From positions 8,405 to 59,019 of the forward strand of contig DFGI01000058.1 in assembly GCA_002371705.1 (NCBI GenBank): a stretch of DNA of 50,615 nt, read 5' to 3'. Position 1 is the first letter of the stretch. Each line of letters begins with the position of its first letter. A model generated the notes under the pieces. That model was not told where the DNA came from. It saw nothing but the letters and a program-made list of their open reading frames with translations, and did no database searches. Both the position numbers and the translations under genes were made by a program. Positions 41,439 to 49,514 of the stretch are shown piece by piece. The DNA is from Bacteroidales bacterium UBA3754. GTDB lineage: Bacteria; Bacteroidota; Bacteroidia; Bacteroidales; UBA1715.

Positions 41439-42041
41439 TTATTTATATAAATTTTCTATATGTAAATCTAAGTTTTTCAGTTCATTGCGGGTAACATACG
41501 CAAACAAAACATCGCAGTTTCCATTGAAATATTCTACCCAGCCGCACAAACAGGCATCAATAGTTTTGTCGGAAAATGCTCCCCGTACAAAGGAACAAAA
41601 TTTTTGTGGATTAAAGTGCTCAAGAACGTAAAAAGCGCTTTCGCCCATAATTTTATTTCTGATTGAAATTTCGCCTGTTACAATGTTTGCCAGTGTGTAA
41701 ACGAACACTGCGGGCGACGGAAAATAGTTGTCGGCGCTTTGGATTGTGTGCTGATAGGCGGTGTCATCGTCGAGCGAAGAACTTCTATTACAACAAATTA
41801 CGGCAATATTTTGCTTTGGTTCGGTTTTGTCGATATTCAAATCTTTGAGCGTAAGTTCGGCTCCTAAAAAACCTGCTTTTGCCAAATTATCCATTTTGAA
41901 AAACTTTGGATATGACAGATTTTCTGCGTGGTAAATATCGCTCAACCACGGGGAGTCGGTGCGTGGAATGGTATGTTTTTCCCCATTTACGACAACCGCA
42001 TCGTTTGTTATTCTGCAATATGATGTGATTCTGTTATCCAT
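41439..42041 (-). CDS. Ketosynthase-like half protein
   Basis: The ATG at 42041 overlaps the stop of the upstream ketosynthase (ATGGATAA), giving 200 residues. The protein resembles the N-terminal half of a thiolase-fold synthase (KMDNLAKAGFLGAELTL, FPSPAVFVYTLANIVTGEI, RNKIMGES), but no nucleophilic Cys motif, HGTGT or GHT motif is present. Similar short proteins occur in aryl-polyene/flexirubin loci, so it is probably a helper subunit, not a broken gene; the junctions on both sides are intact. Function unknown. Confidence 0.7.
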   Translation of the reverse strand: MDNRITSYCRITNDAVVVNGEKHTIPRTDSPWLSDIYHAENLSYPKFFKMDNLAKAGFLGAELTLKDLNIDKTEPKQNIAVICCNRSSSLDDDTAYQHTIQSADNYFPSPAVFVYTLANIVTGEISIRNKIMGESAFYVLEHFNPQKFCSFVRGAFSDKTIDACLCGWVEYFNGNCDVLFAYVTRNELKNLDLHIENLYK

Positions 42042-43188
42042 TGTGTTGGGTGAATTTTTTGAACAATAAAGCGGCGTTGCTTCCACCGAAGCCCGACAAA
42101 ACTTTCAGAAATTTTTGTTCTGAGCAAGATTGGTTTTCGGTAAGCGTGTTGAGTGGCGCAACGGTTCCCCGCTCGTGCAAGTTATTGGTTTTCAGTGCGG
42201 TTCCGTCTGTTATTGCCAACGATGATATGATTGATTCCAACACGCCTGCTGCTCCGAGTGTATGTCCGAAATAAGCTTTATGGCTGTTGATGGGACGTTC
42301 GTGTAAGTTTGCGGAGGTCAGTGCCAATGATTCCATGTCGTCGTTGTAGGCGGTAGCCGTGCCATGTGCGTTTACAAACGCAATCTCGTCGGGCGTTGCG
42401 AATCCGTCAATAGCTTTTTGAATGGCGAGATACAATCCTGCGCCCGTTCTCGATGGTCCCGAAATATGGTTCGCGTCGTTTGCCATTGCGCCTGAAACAA
42501 GCACAATGCTGTTGTCGGGTAGTGGTTTGTCGGTTTTCCCGTAGATGATTGTGGCAGCCGCCTCGCCCAAATTTAATCCCACACGATTTTTATCGTATGG
42601 TTTGCATAATTCCTTTGAAAGAGCCTTAAATGATTGAAAACCAGACACTACAAACTTCGAAAGCATATCGGCGCCAACCACAATTGCATAGTCGCACTCG
42701 TTGGATTCCAACATCCGTTTTGCGGTGATTTGTGCCGAAACCCCTGAAATACAGGCATTTGAAACGACAATAGGCTCGTTCGTGTTACCGAAAAAATTCG
42801 CAATCAGTTGTGCCGATTTCCATAAATACACTCGTTCCGAATCAAATCCATCGGCATTTTCAAGTAGATGCACGTTTCCTTTTGTTGTGGAAAGTATAAA
42901 TTGTACTCGTGATGAATTGGGTTGAATATCAGTTTGTTGCAATGCCTTTGAGACGCTAAGGATTGCCGCTTTTTCAAATTTCGTGTATCGGAATTTTTTA
43001 GTGTTTATCCGTGCAAATTCCGTATCGAGCAAATCATCGTCGATGAGCGCGCCAAAAAACGGTTCTGGCAGTGAAAATGCTGTGTTTTGCAGTTCCAGCA
43101 TGGTTTCCCCGTTTTTCACGGCACGGAAATTATCTTCGGAACTAAATCCTAACGGAGAAATAATATTGTGTGAAATTTGATAAATCAT
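42034..43188 (-). CDS. Beta-ketoacyl-ACP synthase (FabF type), second
   Basis: The 384-residue protein has Cys146 in VVSNACISGVSAQ, VNAHGTATAYNDD, and SHKAYFGHTLGAAG, so the C-H-H triad is complete. Sequence differs clearly from the ketosynthase at 39975. It is the first gene of the nine-gene minus-strand operon that runs to 36809. I found no exact TAnnTTTG in the 109 bases upstream; near forms exist. Two condensing enzymes plus a chain-length-factor-like protein suggest chain priming and elongation are divided between them. Confidence 0.92.
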   Translation of the reverse strand: MIYQISHNIISPLGFSSEDNFRAVKNGETMLELQNTAFSLPEPFFGALIDDDLLDTEFARINTKKFRYTKFEKAAILSVSKALQQTDIQPNSSRVQFILSTTKGNVHLLENADGFDSERVYLWKSAQLIANFFGNTNEPIVVSNACISGVSAQITAKRMLESNECDYAIVVGADMLSKFVVSGFQSFKALSKELCKPYDKNRVGLNLGEAAATIIYGKTDKPLPDNSIVLVSGAMANDANHISGPSRTGAGLYLAIQKAIDGFATPDEIAFVNAHGTATAYNDDMESLALTSANLHERPINSHKAYFGHTLGAAGVLESIISSLAITDGTALKTNNLHERGTVAPLNTLTENQSCSEQKFLKVLSGFGGSNAALLFKKFTQHNG

Positions 43189-43288
43189 TCTTACTATGAA
43201 TCATTTAGCAATGCAAAAGAAATACAAAATATAACGTGTTCAAAATGGATTTATGAAAAGATTTCAAACAGAATGAAAAAGATGTTCA

Positions 43289-43296
43289 TATTTTTG
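43289..43296 (+). promoter_or_regulatory. -7 element for the phosphoribosyltransferase gene
   Basis: TATTTTTG matches TAnnTTTG and ends one base before an ATG at 43298. The transcript would start past that codon, so the in-frame ATG at 43316 is preferred. Confidence 0.5.
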
Positions 43297-43315
43297 TATG
43301 AAAAATAATGGCGGT

Positions 43316-43846
43316 ATGAAAATAAAGGATTCTCAATTTGAATTGTTGGTGTCAGGAGAACAAATACAGACAGTGGTGGAGCAGACGAGCGAAGTTGTTC
43401 GGTTGTTGGGTGAAAATGTCGTGTTTGTGGTTATGGCGAATGGCGCTAATTGGTTTTCGCAATGTATATTCGCAAATTTTCCTCAAACCGTTCTTGATAT
43501 AGAATATGCGTTGTTGAAAAGTTATTCTGGTACCAAGCGGAATGCTATAAATGCTATTGAATTGCCTGATATTGAGGCTCTTCGAGGAAAAATAGCTGTG
43601 ATTCTTGAAGATTTTATTGATTCGGGAAAGACGATTGAATATATGATGGATTGGTGTTTGCGGCAAGCGGGTGCAAAACAAGTCTTAGTTTGTCCGATGT
43701 GTATTCGCGAAGGCGTTGAAATTGAACATTTTAACGTGGTAAATTCTCCGTTGGTTATTGAAAAAGACAAGTGGATTGTAGGTTGTGGTCTTGATTACGA
43801 CCACTGGGGACGAAACCTGTCGGATATTTATTATATGGTGAAATAG
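43316..43846 (+). CDS. hpt: Hypoxanthine-type phosphoribosyltransferase
   Basis: From the ATG at 43316 the product is 176 residues. The PRPP loop is AVILEDFIDSGKTIEYM, matching the type I phosphoribosyltransferase signature with its acidic pair, and the C-terminal CGLDYDHWGRNLSDIYY resembles the hypoxanthine/guanine enzyme end. It would salvage hypoxanthine or guanine to the nucleotide. It lies on the plus strand between the two minus-strand ketosynthase operons, and its stop directly abuts the stop of the convergent thioesterase. Unrelated housekeeping function is most likely. Confidence 0.85.
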   Translation: MKIKDSQFELLVSGEQIQTVVEQTSEVVRLLGENVVFVVMANGANWFSQCIFANFPQTVLDIEYALLKSYSGTKRNAINAIELPDIEALRGKIAVILEDFIDSGKTIEYMMDWCLRQAGAKQVLVCPMCIREGVEIEHFNVVNSPLVIEKDKWIVGCGLDYDHWGRNLSDIYYMVK

Positions 43847-44284
43847 TTACAGGACCTCTATTCCGTTCATTTTTTTCCATTCGTTGATGAATGGGGGAGT
43901 CGTCCACAGTAAATTGTAGTCCGTGTCAAGGAACACTTGTACGGTGTGTCCTGTGGCGCAGAGTTCGTTGGTGGTACGGTCGTAAATTTCGTAGTCGAAA
44001 ATGAGTTTTGCCGCGCTGGTGTTTCGGAACGTGATTTTGATGCGTACTTTGTCTTGGTATTTCAACGGTCGTTTGTAGTTGAATTTAAGTTCCACGAGTG
44101 GCGCGTAGAATCCAAATTCGTACATACGCATATATTCCAGTTTATATTTTCTGCCGAATTCTTCGCGGGCATCCTCAAAGTAGAGTGCATACGAGCCGTG
44201 CCACACAATTTGCATAGCATCGACTTCGCTGAAGCGAATATCAATGTCTTTCTCTGCTTGTAGTACAACTTTTTGATTCTCCAT
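43847..44284 (-). CDS. Hotdog acyl-CoA thioesterase (YbgC type)
   Basis: This 145-residue protein has the 4HBT motif IRFSEVDAMQIVWHGSYALYFEDAREEF, with the catalytic Asp in SEVDAM. It would release or edit acyl chains on the cluster ACP. It overlaps the upstream dehydratase by ATGA and is the last gene of the three-gene operon starting at 45805. Its stop codon abuts that of hpt. Confidence 0.87.
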   Translation of the reverse strand: MENQKVVLQAEKDIDIRFSEVDAMQIVWHGSYALYFEDAREEFGRKYKLEYMRMYEFGFYAPLVELKFNYKRPLKYQDKVRIKITFRNTSAAKLIFDYEIYDRTTNELCATGHTVQVFLDTDYNLLWTTPPFINEWKKMNGIEVL

Positions 44285-44718
44285 CAGTTACTTTCCTTAT
44301 CGGTTAATGCAACTTTGATTTCTCCTTCGGCAAGAATGGCTCCTTCGCATTCAATCTTTGCATTGAGCATTGTCATATTCAGCATACCGCTGTAGGTTTC
44401 CTCCACGGTTGTTGTTATAATGTCGCCAACTTTTGGAAAAGAGTTGATAGTCAGGTTTTTAATGGAACCAATTACGCCGATTTTTACCGTTTTTGATTCC
44501 AAGAATTTATTGATGTAGCCAATTCTTGCGGCGCACGTTTGTGCCATATTTTCAATAAGTCCGCCTGCTGAAAGTGTGTTGTCGTCGGACAGCATGATGT
44601 GGTTGGCGGGGATTGAAAACTGTGTTTTGGCAATTTTACCTTCGAAAAACGTGAGTTTATCAACCAGCACAAATGGCGGTCGTTGAGGAATAAGTTCCAA
44701 AATTGGTGTTTCGGTCAT
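44284..44718 (-). CDS. Hotdog dehydratase-like protein
   Basis: The 144-residue protein has LELIPQRPPFVLVDKL and LSAGGLIENMAQTCAARIG, the two signature regions of FabZ/ApeP-like dehydratases in aryl-polyene clusters. Residue Gln in IPQRPPF replaces the His common in FabZ (PHRxPF). The catalytic acid could be the Glu of LIENMAQ. It follows the methyltransferase gene after one base and overlaps the thioesterase start. Confidence 0.82.
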   Translation of the reverse strand: MTETPILELIPQRPPFVLVDKLTFFEGKIAKTQFSIPANHIMLSDDNTLSAGGLIENMAQTCAARIGYINKFLESKTVKIGVIGSIKNLTINSFPKVGDIITTTVEETYSGMLNMTMLNAKIECEGAILAEGEIKVALTDKESN

Positions 44719-44719
44719 G

Positions 44720-45805
44720 CTATTTCAGTTTACAAACAAGAATACTGTGTCCCAATCCTATTCCATCGTGGATTGTATCGACTTGAAGGCCAGCGTTTTC
44801 AATGCAACGAACCATATCGCCGGAATAGTACATTTTAGAATTACCGTTTGCCATAGCCGTGAAATATAGGCTGATTTGCGCAAGGCAGTACGAGGCTGTT
44901 TCGAAGCGTTGGCGGTTCCACAGCGTTTCCATAATATATAGCTTAGTGTTTTTGCTCATAGTTTTAGCCGCGCGCGTCAATATGCTTGTAACTTCTTCTT
45001 CGGAGAAGCAATCAAGGAATTGGCTCATCCAAATCGCATCGAAATCGCTCGGAAACGGCGAATTTGGATTCAGCAGATTTACACCGTAACCAAAAATTCG
45101 GTCGGAGCCAGGAAGACCTTTTGTTTGTTCGCGCATCATAACCAATTGTTGTGGCAAATCCATAATTGTTACGTTCACATCTTTGTCATATTCAACGCAT
45201 TTCATTGCCCAGCGACCAGTGTTTCCTCCCACATCGAGCAAATTTTTTGGTTTGCTGGCGAACACAATTTCCAAGGCTTGTTGGAACGAATTGTCGGAAT
45301 AAAAATGATCGAAGCCAAACCAGCTTTTCTGTACTTGTTTGGGCAGTTCCGACAATCCTTCGTAGATTGTTTTCCACGTTCCGAACACTTTCAGACCTTC
45401 TGGTTTTCCGTTTAACAACGCTTCTTCAAGATTGAACAATCCGAGGTAATTCACGTCGTGGTTGAAGTCCATATTTACCCGTGCCATTTCGTCGTGTATC
45501 AGAAACCAACCAGCTTTCGCCAACAGAAATTTTTTGTCACGGAGCAAAATCGTTCCAATTGTCAGCGACGATTCAAGCAAACATTGCACTGCATAGCGCG
45601 ACAAATCTGTTTTTTCAACGATTTCTCTCAACGTAAGTCCGTCCTTGTTGTCGTCGAGCATTTTGAAAATGCCGAATTTTACCATAAGGCGCGAAACTTG
45701 GAATACAACTGGACCAAACGCTATTTCTTGAGCTAACCGTTGTGCTTGTAGAGCCGTAAAACGCTCTTTTTCGTATATTTCCTTTTGTGGAGATTGTAAT
45801 TCCAT
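44720..45805 (-). CDS. SAM-dependent O-methyltransferase
   Basis: The 361-residue protein (ATG at 45805; an in-frame TTG precedes it) has the layout of O-methyltransferase family 2. A helical dimerisation domain at 1-160 includes LTLREIVEKTDLSRYAVQCLLE. The SAM-binding domain follows with LLDVGGNTGRWAMKC, VTIMDLPQQLVMM and DAIWMSQFLDCFSEEE. It likely methylates a hydroxyl on the cluster product, as methyltransferases do in flexirubin and aryl-polyene pathways. It heads its own operon with a good -7 element at 45822. Confidence 0.88.
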   Translation of the reverse strand: MELQSPQKEIYEKERFTALQAQRLAQEIAFGPVVFQVSRLMVKFGIFKMLDDNKDGLTLREIVEKTDLSRYAVQCLLESSLTIGTILLRDKKFLLAKAGWFLIHDEMARVNMDFNHDVNYLGLFNLEEALLNGKPEGLKVFGTWKTIYEGLSELPKQVQKSWFGFDHFYSDNSFQQALEIVFASKPKNLLDVGGNTGRWAMKCVEYDKDVNVTIMDLPQQLVMMREQTKGLPGSDRIFGYGVNLLNPNSPFPSDFDAIWMSQFLDCFSEEEVTSILTRAAKTMSKNTKLYIMETLWNRQRFETASYCLAQISLYFTAMANGNSKMYYSGDMVRCIENAGLQVDTIHDGIGLGHSILVCKLK

Positions 45806-45821
45806 AGTATTCAATTTTCAA

Positions 45822-45829
45822 CAAAGGTA
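45822..45829 (-). promoter_or_regulatory. -7 element for the methyltransferase operon
   Basis: On the minus strand this is TACCTTTG, an exact TAnnTTTG match, 16 bases upstream of the ATG at 45805. It shows that the second half of the cluster can be transcribed separately. Confidence 0.6.
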
Positions 45830-45890
45830 CAGCAAATTACCATTATACCAATACAGAATATCAAATTTGTGTGTGTGAATGTGTAATAAA

Positions 45891-45925
45891 ACAGAAAAGC
45901 CCCGAATATTCGAGGCTTTTTCTGT
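45891..45925 (-). terminator. Terminator of the outer-membrane protein gene
   Basis: A stem of ACAGAAAAGCC and CGA with TCG and GGCTTTTTCTGT around an ATAT loop, with one mismatch, lies 17 bases past the minus-strand stop at 45943. It is T-rich on both sides. Confidence 0.8.
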
Positions 45926-45942
45926 GTATGATAATGTTACAA

Positions 45943-46641
45943 TTATTTTGCAAATTTAATTGCTGCGTAAGCGTAGAAACGTTCAATCGCAGGATTCAAG
46001 GCTACACCACCTTCAATTGGTAGGGAGAATTTGTCGTTGATAGCAATTGAAGTTGCTTTTGAAAGACCTATGTTGCACAATGCGAAGTCGCCGCCATTCT
46101 CCCAAACAGGGCTTGTTGTGTAGATGCCGTCGCCACCGCCAAGTGTCAATTTGAAGATGTCGAAATCGTATGATACTTGTCCATAGAAATCCAATTCTTT
46201 GTCTTCCATAAAGTTCAATGCGATGAAGAACTGCAATTTACCATAGTCGTAACGGATTGCAGGTTCAATTGTGTGGGTTTTTGCAATATTGTCGAAGTTT
46301 ACACCCATCCAGTTACCACCTTTATAGTAATCAGTCAATTCAAGAGTTAAATCGAATGGGAAACGATATTTTGCGTAAATATTGCTTTCGAATCCTAATT
46401 TTTCACCTGTACACATAGTTCCTTCTGCGCCAATTGCAAAACCGCCAGCCTTGATTTCAAAATTTGGTTTGAAAGCTGGTCCAGAACCTAACATAAGTCC
46501 ACGCCAAATCTCTGAAGATTTGATTTCCAATGCAACATTGCATTGAGTTTGACAACTACTTGTTTCTTCTTGTGCTGAAACGCTGAGCGTACCAAGTACA
46601 GCTGTGGCAAGAAGAGCGATGTTTAATACAATTCTTTTCAT
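45943..46641 (-). CDS. Predicted outer-membrane beta-barrel protein
   Basis: The 232-residue protein has a signal peptide (MKRIVLNIALLATAVLGTLSVSAQ). The mature part is a run of amphipathic strands ending in AYAAIKFAK, with WRGLMLGSGPAFKPNFEI near the start, a form seen in small Bacteroidetes outer-membrane proteins of unknown role. No enzymatic motif is seen. It is flanked by terminators at both ends and has its own -7 element, so it is monocistronic. Confidence 0.78.
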   Translation of the reverse strand: MKRIVLNIALLATAVLGTLSVSAQEETSSCQTQCNVALEIKSSEIWRGLMLGSGPAFKPNFEIKAGGFAIGAEGTMCTGEKLGFESNIYAKYRFPFDLTLELTDYYKGGNWMGVNFDNIAKTHTIEPAIRYDYGKLQFFIALNFMEDKELDFYGQVSYDFDIFKLTLGGGDGIYTTSPVWENGGDFALCNIGLSKATSIAINDKFSLPIEGGVALNPAIERFYAYAAIKFAK

Positions 46642-46665
46642 TGCTTGTTTGTTTTAAATTTTTTG

Positions 46666-46673
46666 CAAATCTA
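46666..46673 (-). promoter_or_regulatory. -7 element for the beta-barrel gene
   Basis: On the minus strand this is TAGATTTG followed by CA, an exact TAnnTTTG match, 24 bases upstream of the ATG at 46641. Confidence 0.6.
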
Positions 46674-46742
46674 TACTTTTTGTTAAAATCGTGTATAAAA
46701 AAACTAAAAAAATCGACATAACTTGCTCTTACATAAATAAAA

Positions 46743-46769
46743 AAGCCTAACCGAAAAACGATTAGGCTT
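46743..46769 (-). terminator. Terminator of the OmpA-family gene
   Basis: An 8-bp perfect stem (AAGCCTAA with TTAGGCTT) with an 11-base loop lies 23 bases past the stop at 46793 and is followed by a T-run on the minus strand. Confidence 0.85.
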
Positions 46770-46792
46770 CTTTATTCTAAGTAGAAAAACTA

Positions 46793-48409
46793 TTATTGTT
46801 TTTCTTCAATTACTTCAATTTGTTTGAAGACAACCTTGAATTCTACACGGCGGTTTTTAGCTTTACCAGCGGCAGTTTTGTTGTCGGCAACTGGTTGCGT
46901 GTCGCCAAATCCGTGAGAAACCATACGTACATCTTCCACGCCTTTGTCAATCAAATATTTACGTACCGAAGCAGCTCTCTCTTCCGATAATTTCAAGTTC
47001 TTAGCTGGATCGCCAACGTTGTCGGTGTGACCATTGATTTCCAAGTTGTATTCTGGATTTTCTTTCATTGCTTTAACCACATCGTCAAGAATCTTGAATG
47101 ATGTTGGTTTGATAACAGCCTTTCCTGTTTCGAATTGAATACCTGTCAAAGCTTTTTCGAAAATCTTCAATACTTCTTTCTTAACAGCAGGGCAACCCAT
47201 ATTTGATTTTATACCAGCTACTTTTGGACATCTGTCTTCGTGGTCAGGAACGCCATCGCCGTCGGTATCAGGGCAACCTTCGAATTGTTTTGTTCCAGCA
47301 GCATTCGGACACTTATCATCGTAGTCAGGAATACCATCGCCGTCGGTGTCAGGACAACCGTTGAATTCAGCCAAACCTGCTTCTTTCGGACACTTGTCAT
47401 CATAGTCAGGAATACCGTCGCCATCAGAGTCAGGACATCCGTTGAATTCTGCTAAACCTGCTTCATTTGGACATTTGTCGTCTGGATCAGGAATACCGTC
47501 GCCGTCGGAATCAGGACAACCATTGTATTGAGCTGGACCAGCAGCATTTGGACATTTATCTTCAAAATCAGGAATACCGTCGCCATCGTTATCGAATGGG
47601 CAACCTTTTTCGTCAACAGCCACGCCAGCTGGTGTGTTCGGACATTTATCCTTGCGGTTTACTACGCCATCGTTATCGCAGTCGCGGTTACCGAATTTAT
47701 AAACGAAACCAATTTTTGCCGCGCTGAACATATCTTGCAAAGCCTTGTCGTTGTTGTTCGATACACAAGCATCAACTTTGTCGGATTTAACGAATGTTAA
47801 ACCGCCATCAACAGTGAATGACAATGCTGGGTTAACCTTCCATTCCAAACCAAGTCCTACAGGAAACTCAAGTTCGTGTGTGGCTGTAGTGGTGGAGTTT
47901 CCTTTATAGCCAAACGAAGAAACGCTGGCACCTGATTCTGAATTTTTCAGTTTACTGCGGAAATTCATCAAGCCAACTCCTGCATATACGTAAGGTGCAA
48001 CTTTTTTCGCTCTCAAATTGTCGTTGAAACCAAACAAATCCAATTTCAAAGTCGTGTTGATTTCAGTGAATTTGTTTGTGAACGTGAGATTTGCATCGCC
48101 ACCGCTTTCGTATTCATCTTTTGTACCTTTTAAATTTCCGTACGAACCATTTAATCTCCAATATAAATATGGAGTAAGTTCTTTTTGTACGCCGAGGTCG
48201 ATTATCGCACGGATGTCGTTTGCTTGACTTGTTGATACATCACCCCAAAAGAATGTTGGACCAAAGCTGGCGTTCATACCCCAACCATCCATGAACCATT
48301 CATCGAATTTGGTCGTTTTCTTTTCGCCTTGCGCTTGGCAAGTCTCTTGTGCATTGGCAAGCGTACACGCCGCCAACGAAAGGAATAATAATGTTTTTAT
48401 ACGTTTCAT
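46793..48409 (-). CDS. OmpA-family protein with thrombospondin type 3 repeats
   Basis: The 538-residue protein has a signal peptide (MKRIKTLLFLSLAACTLANA) and an N-terminal beta-barrel (about 35-235). A calcium-binding thrombospondin type 3 region follows (about 240-400), with repeated D-x-D-G-D-G-[IV]-P-D. The C-terminal OmpA domain shows NLEINGHTDNVGDPAKNLKLSEERA and binds peptidoglycan. It probably links outer membrane and cell wall. Four repeats of 27 residues (81 bases) in the calcium region are near-identical. It has a -7 element and terminator of its own. Confidence 0.92.
   Translation of the reverse strand: MKRIKTLLFLSLAACTLANAQETCQAQGEKKTTKFDEWFMDGWGMNASFGPTFFWGDVSTSQANDIRAIIDLGVQKELTPYLYWRLNGSYGNLKGTKDEYESGGDANLTFTNKFTEINTTLKLDLFGFNDNLRAKKVAPYVYAGVGLMNFRSKLKNSESGASVSSFGYKGNSTTTATHELEFPVGLGLEWKVNPALSFTVDGGLTFVKSDKVDACVSNNNDKALQDMFSAAKIGFVYKFGNRDCDNDGVVNRKDKCPNTPAGVAVDEKGCPFDNDGDGIPDFEDKCPNAAGPAQYNGCPDSDGDGIPDPDDKCPNEAGLAEFNGCPDSDGDGIPDYDDKCPKEAGLAEFNGCPDTDGDGIPDYDDKCPNAAGTKQFEGCPDTDGDGVPDHEDRCPKVAGIKSNMGCPAVKKEVLKIFEKALTGIQFETGKAVIKPTSFKILDDVVKAMKENPEYNLEINGHTDNVGDPAKNLKLSEERAASVRKYLIDKGVEDVRMVSHGFGDTQPVADNKTAAGKAKNRRVEFKVVFKQIEVIEEKQ
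47245..47570 (-). repeat. 81-base tandem repeats in the OmpA-family gene
   Basis: About four tandem units of 81 bases encode 27-residue calcium-binding repeats (CPNEAGLAEFNGCPDSDGDG type). The units share long identical stretches, so repeat number may vary between strains. Confidence 0.7.
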
Positions 48410-48430
48410 AACATTGAGTTTTTGTTATCG

Positions 48431-48438
48431 CAAATATA
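48431..48438 (-). promoter_or_regulatory. -7 element for the OmpA-family gene
   Basis: On the minus strand this is TATATTTG followed by CG, an exact TAnnTTTG match, 21 bases upstream of the ATG at 48409. Confidence 0.6.
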
Positions 48439-48509
48439 TAAAAGTTTTGTAATGGTATTCGTTAAGAATGTATTTTTTTTGTGTGGGAATGACATTTGTA
48501 TAATGTTGA

Positions 48510-49385
48510 TTATAAGTCTTTTTCGGGTATTCCAAACGTCGTTCTAGTGTAATCGCCTGTTTGTATTCCCAATTTCAGCCATTTCATACGTTGTTTTGAT
48601 GTTCCGTGTGTGAAACTTTCTGGTTGGCTGTAGCCACGGGCTTTTTCTTGCAGATAATTGTCGCCGATTTTCTGTGCGCAATCAATTGCTTCCTCAAGGT
48701 CGCCTTCTTCGAGCGATTTAAATTTCTGGTTGTCGTAGTGCGCCCAGACGCCTGCGTAGTAGTCGGCGAGGAGCTCCAAACGTACACTAATTTTATTTGC
48801 CTCGGTTTGGTTTACCCGATTCATTTGGTTATGCGCTTCGGTGAGCGAACCAAGAAGGTTTTCCACGTGGTGTCCTACTTCGTGGGCAATTACGTAGGCG
48901 TAGGCAAAATCGCCGTCGGCGCCAAGCTGCTTTTTCATTTGGGTGAAAAATGACAGATCGATGTACAGTTTTTGGTCGCCCGAACAGTAAAATGGACCTA
49001 CCGAAGAACTTGCCGCGCCACAGGCGCTATTTACCGAACCCGTAAAAAGCACTAATGTCGGCGGAGTGTATGTTTTTCCCATTTTTTTGAAAATAGCTGT
49101 CCACACATCTTCGGTACCTGCTAAAATCTGACGGGAAAACTTCGCAAGTTCTTCTTCCTCGGCAGAAAAAGTGGTGCTGCCTTGCTGCGACGGTTGGAAC
49201 ATTTCTGTTCCTCCGCTTTGCATCACGTTGGTTATTACGTCGGTGAGGTTGCCGCCCATTAAAAATGTTACCACGGCTATAAGAATTATGCCGCCTAACC
49301 CAAGTCCTGCCTTTGATGCACCTCTGGAACCACCGCCTCTGCGGTCTTCCACGTTACTGCTTTCGCGTCGTCCGTTTAATTTCAT
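48510..49385 (-). CDS. YpfJ-family neutral zinc metallopeptidase
   Basis: The 291-residue protein has a short basic cytoplasmic N-terminus, one membrane helix (about 28-45, GLGGIILIAVVTFLMGG), and a large outer domain. The zinc-binding HEVGHH motif sits in AYVIAHEVGHHVENLLG, with a downstream ELLADYYAGVWA segment for the third ligand. The family (YpfJ, putative neutral zinc metallopeptidase) has no settled substrate. Length matches the family. A -7 element lies 17 bases upstream of the start. Confidence 0.9.
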   Translation of the reverse strand: MKLNGRRESSNVEDRRGGGSRGASKAGLGLGGIILIAVVTFLMGGNLTDVITNVMQSGGTEMFQPSQQGSTTFSAEEEELAKFSRQILAGTEDVWTAIFKKMGKTYTPPTLVLFTGSVNSACGAASSSVGPFYCSGDQKLYIDLSFFTQMKKQLGADGDFAYAYVIAHEVGHHVENLLGSLTEAHNQMNRVNQTEANKISVRLELLADYYAGVWAHYDNQKFKSLEEGDLEEAIDCAQKIGDNYLQEKARGYSQPESFTHGTSKQRMKWLKLGIQTGDYTRTTFGIPEKDL

Positions 49386-49402
49386 AATCGTAATTATTTG
49401 TA

Positions 49403-49410
49403 CAAAAATA
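49403..49410 (-). promoter_or_regulatory. -7 element for the metallopeptidase gene
   Basis: On the minus strand this is TATTTTTG, an exact TAnnTTTG match, 17 bases upstream of the ATG at 49385. Confidence 0.55.
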
Positions 49411-49483
49411 GAGAATTAAATTGAATTTGAATCTTTTCGGGGGATTATTACTTTATAAATGAGGAATAAATCTTAATATATTG

Positions 49484-49491
49484 TAGATTTG
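49484..49491 (+). promoter_or_regulatory. -7 element for the MetA-like gene
   Basis: TAGATTTG followed by CC matches TAnnTTTG and ends 23 bases before the ATG at 49515. No SAM riboswitch or other structured leader fits in the short gap. Confidence 0.6.
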
Positions 49492-49514
49492 CCCTCGTTT
49501 TTCAAACAGTGGTT

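Noticed and set aside
49386..49514. SAM riboswitch upstream of the MetA-like gene
   Set aside because: The gap is short and AT-rich, with no conserved stems; a simple -7 element accounts for it.
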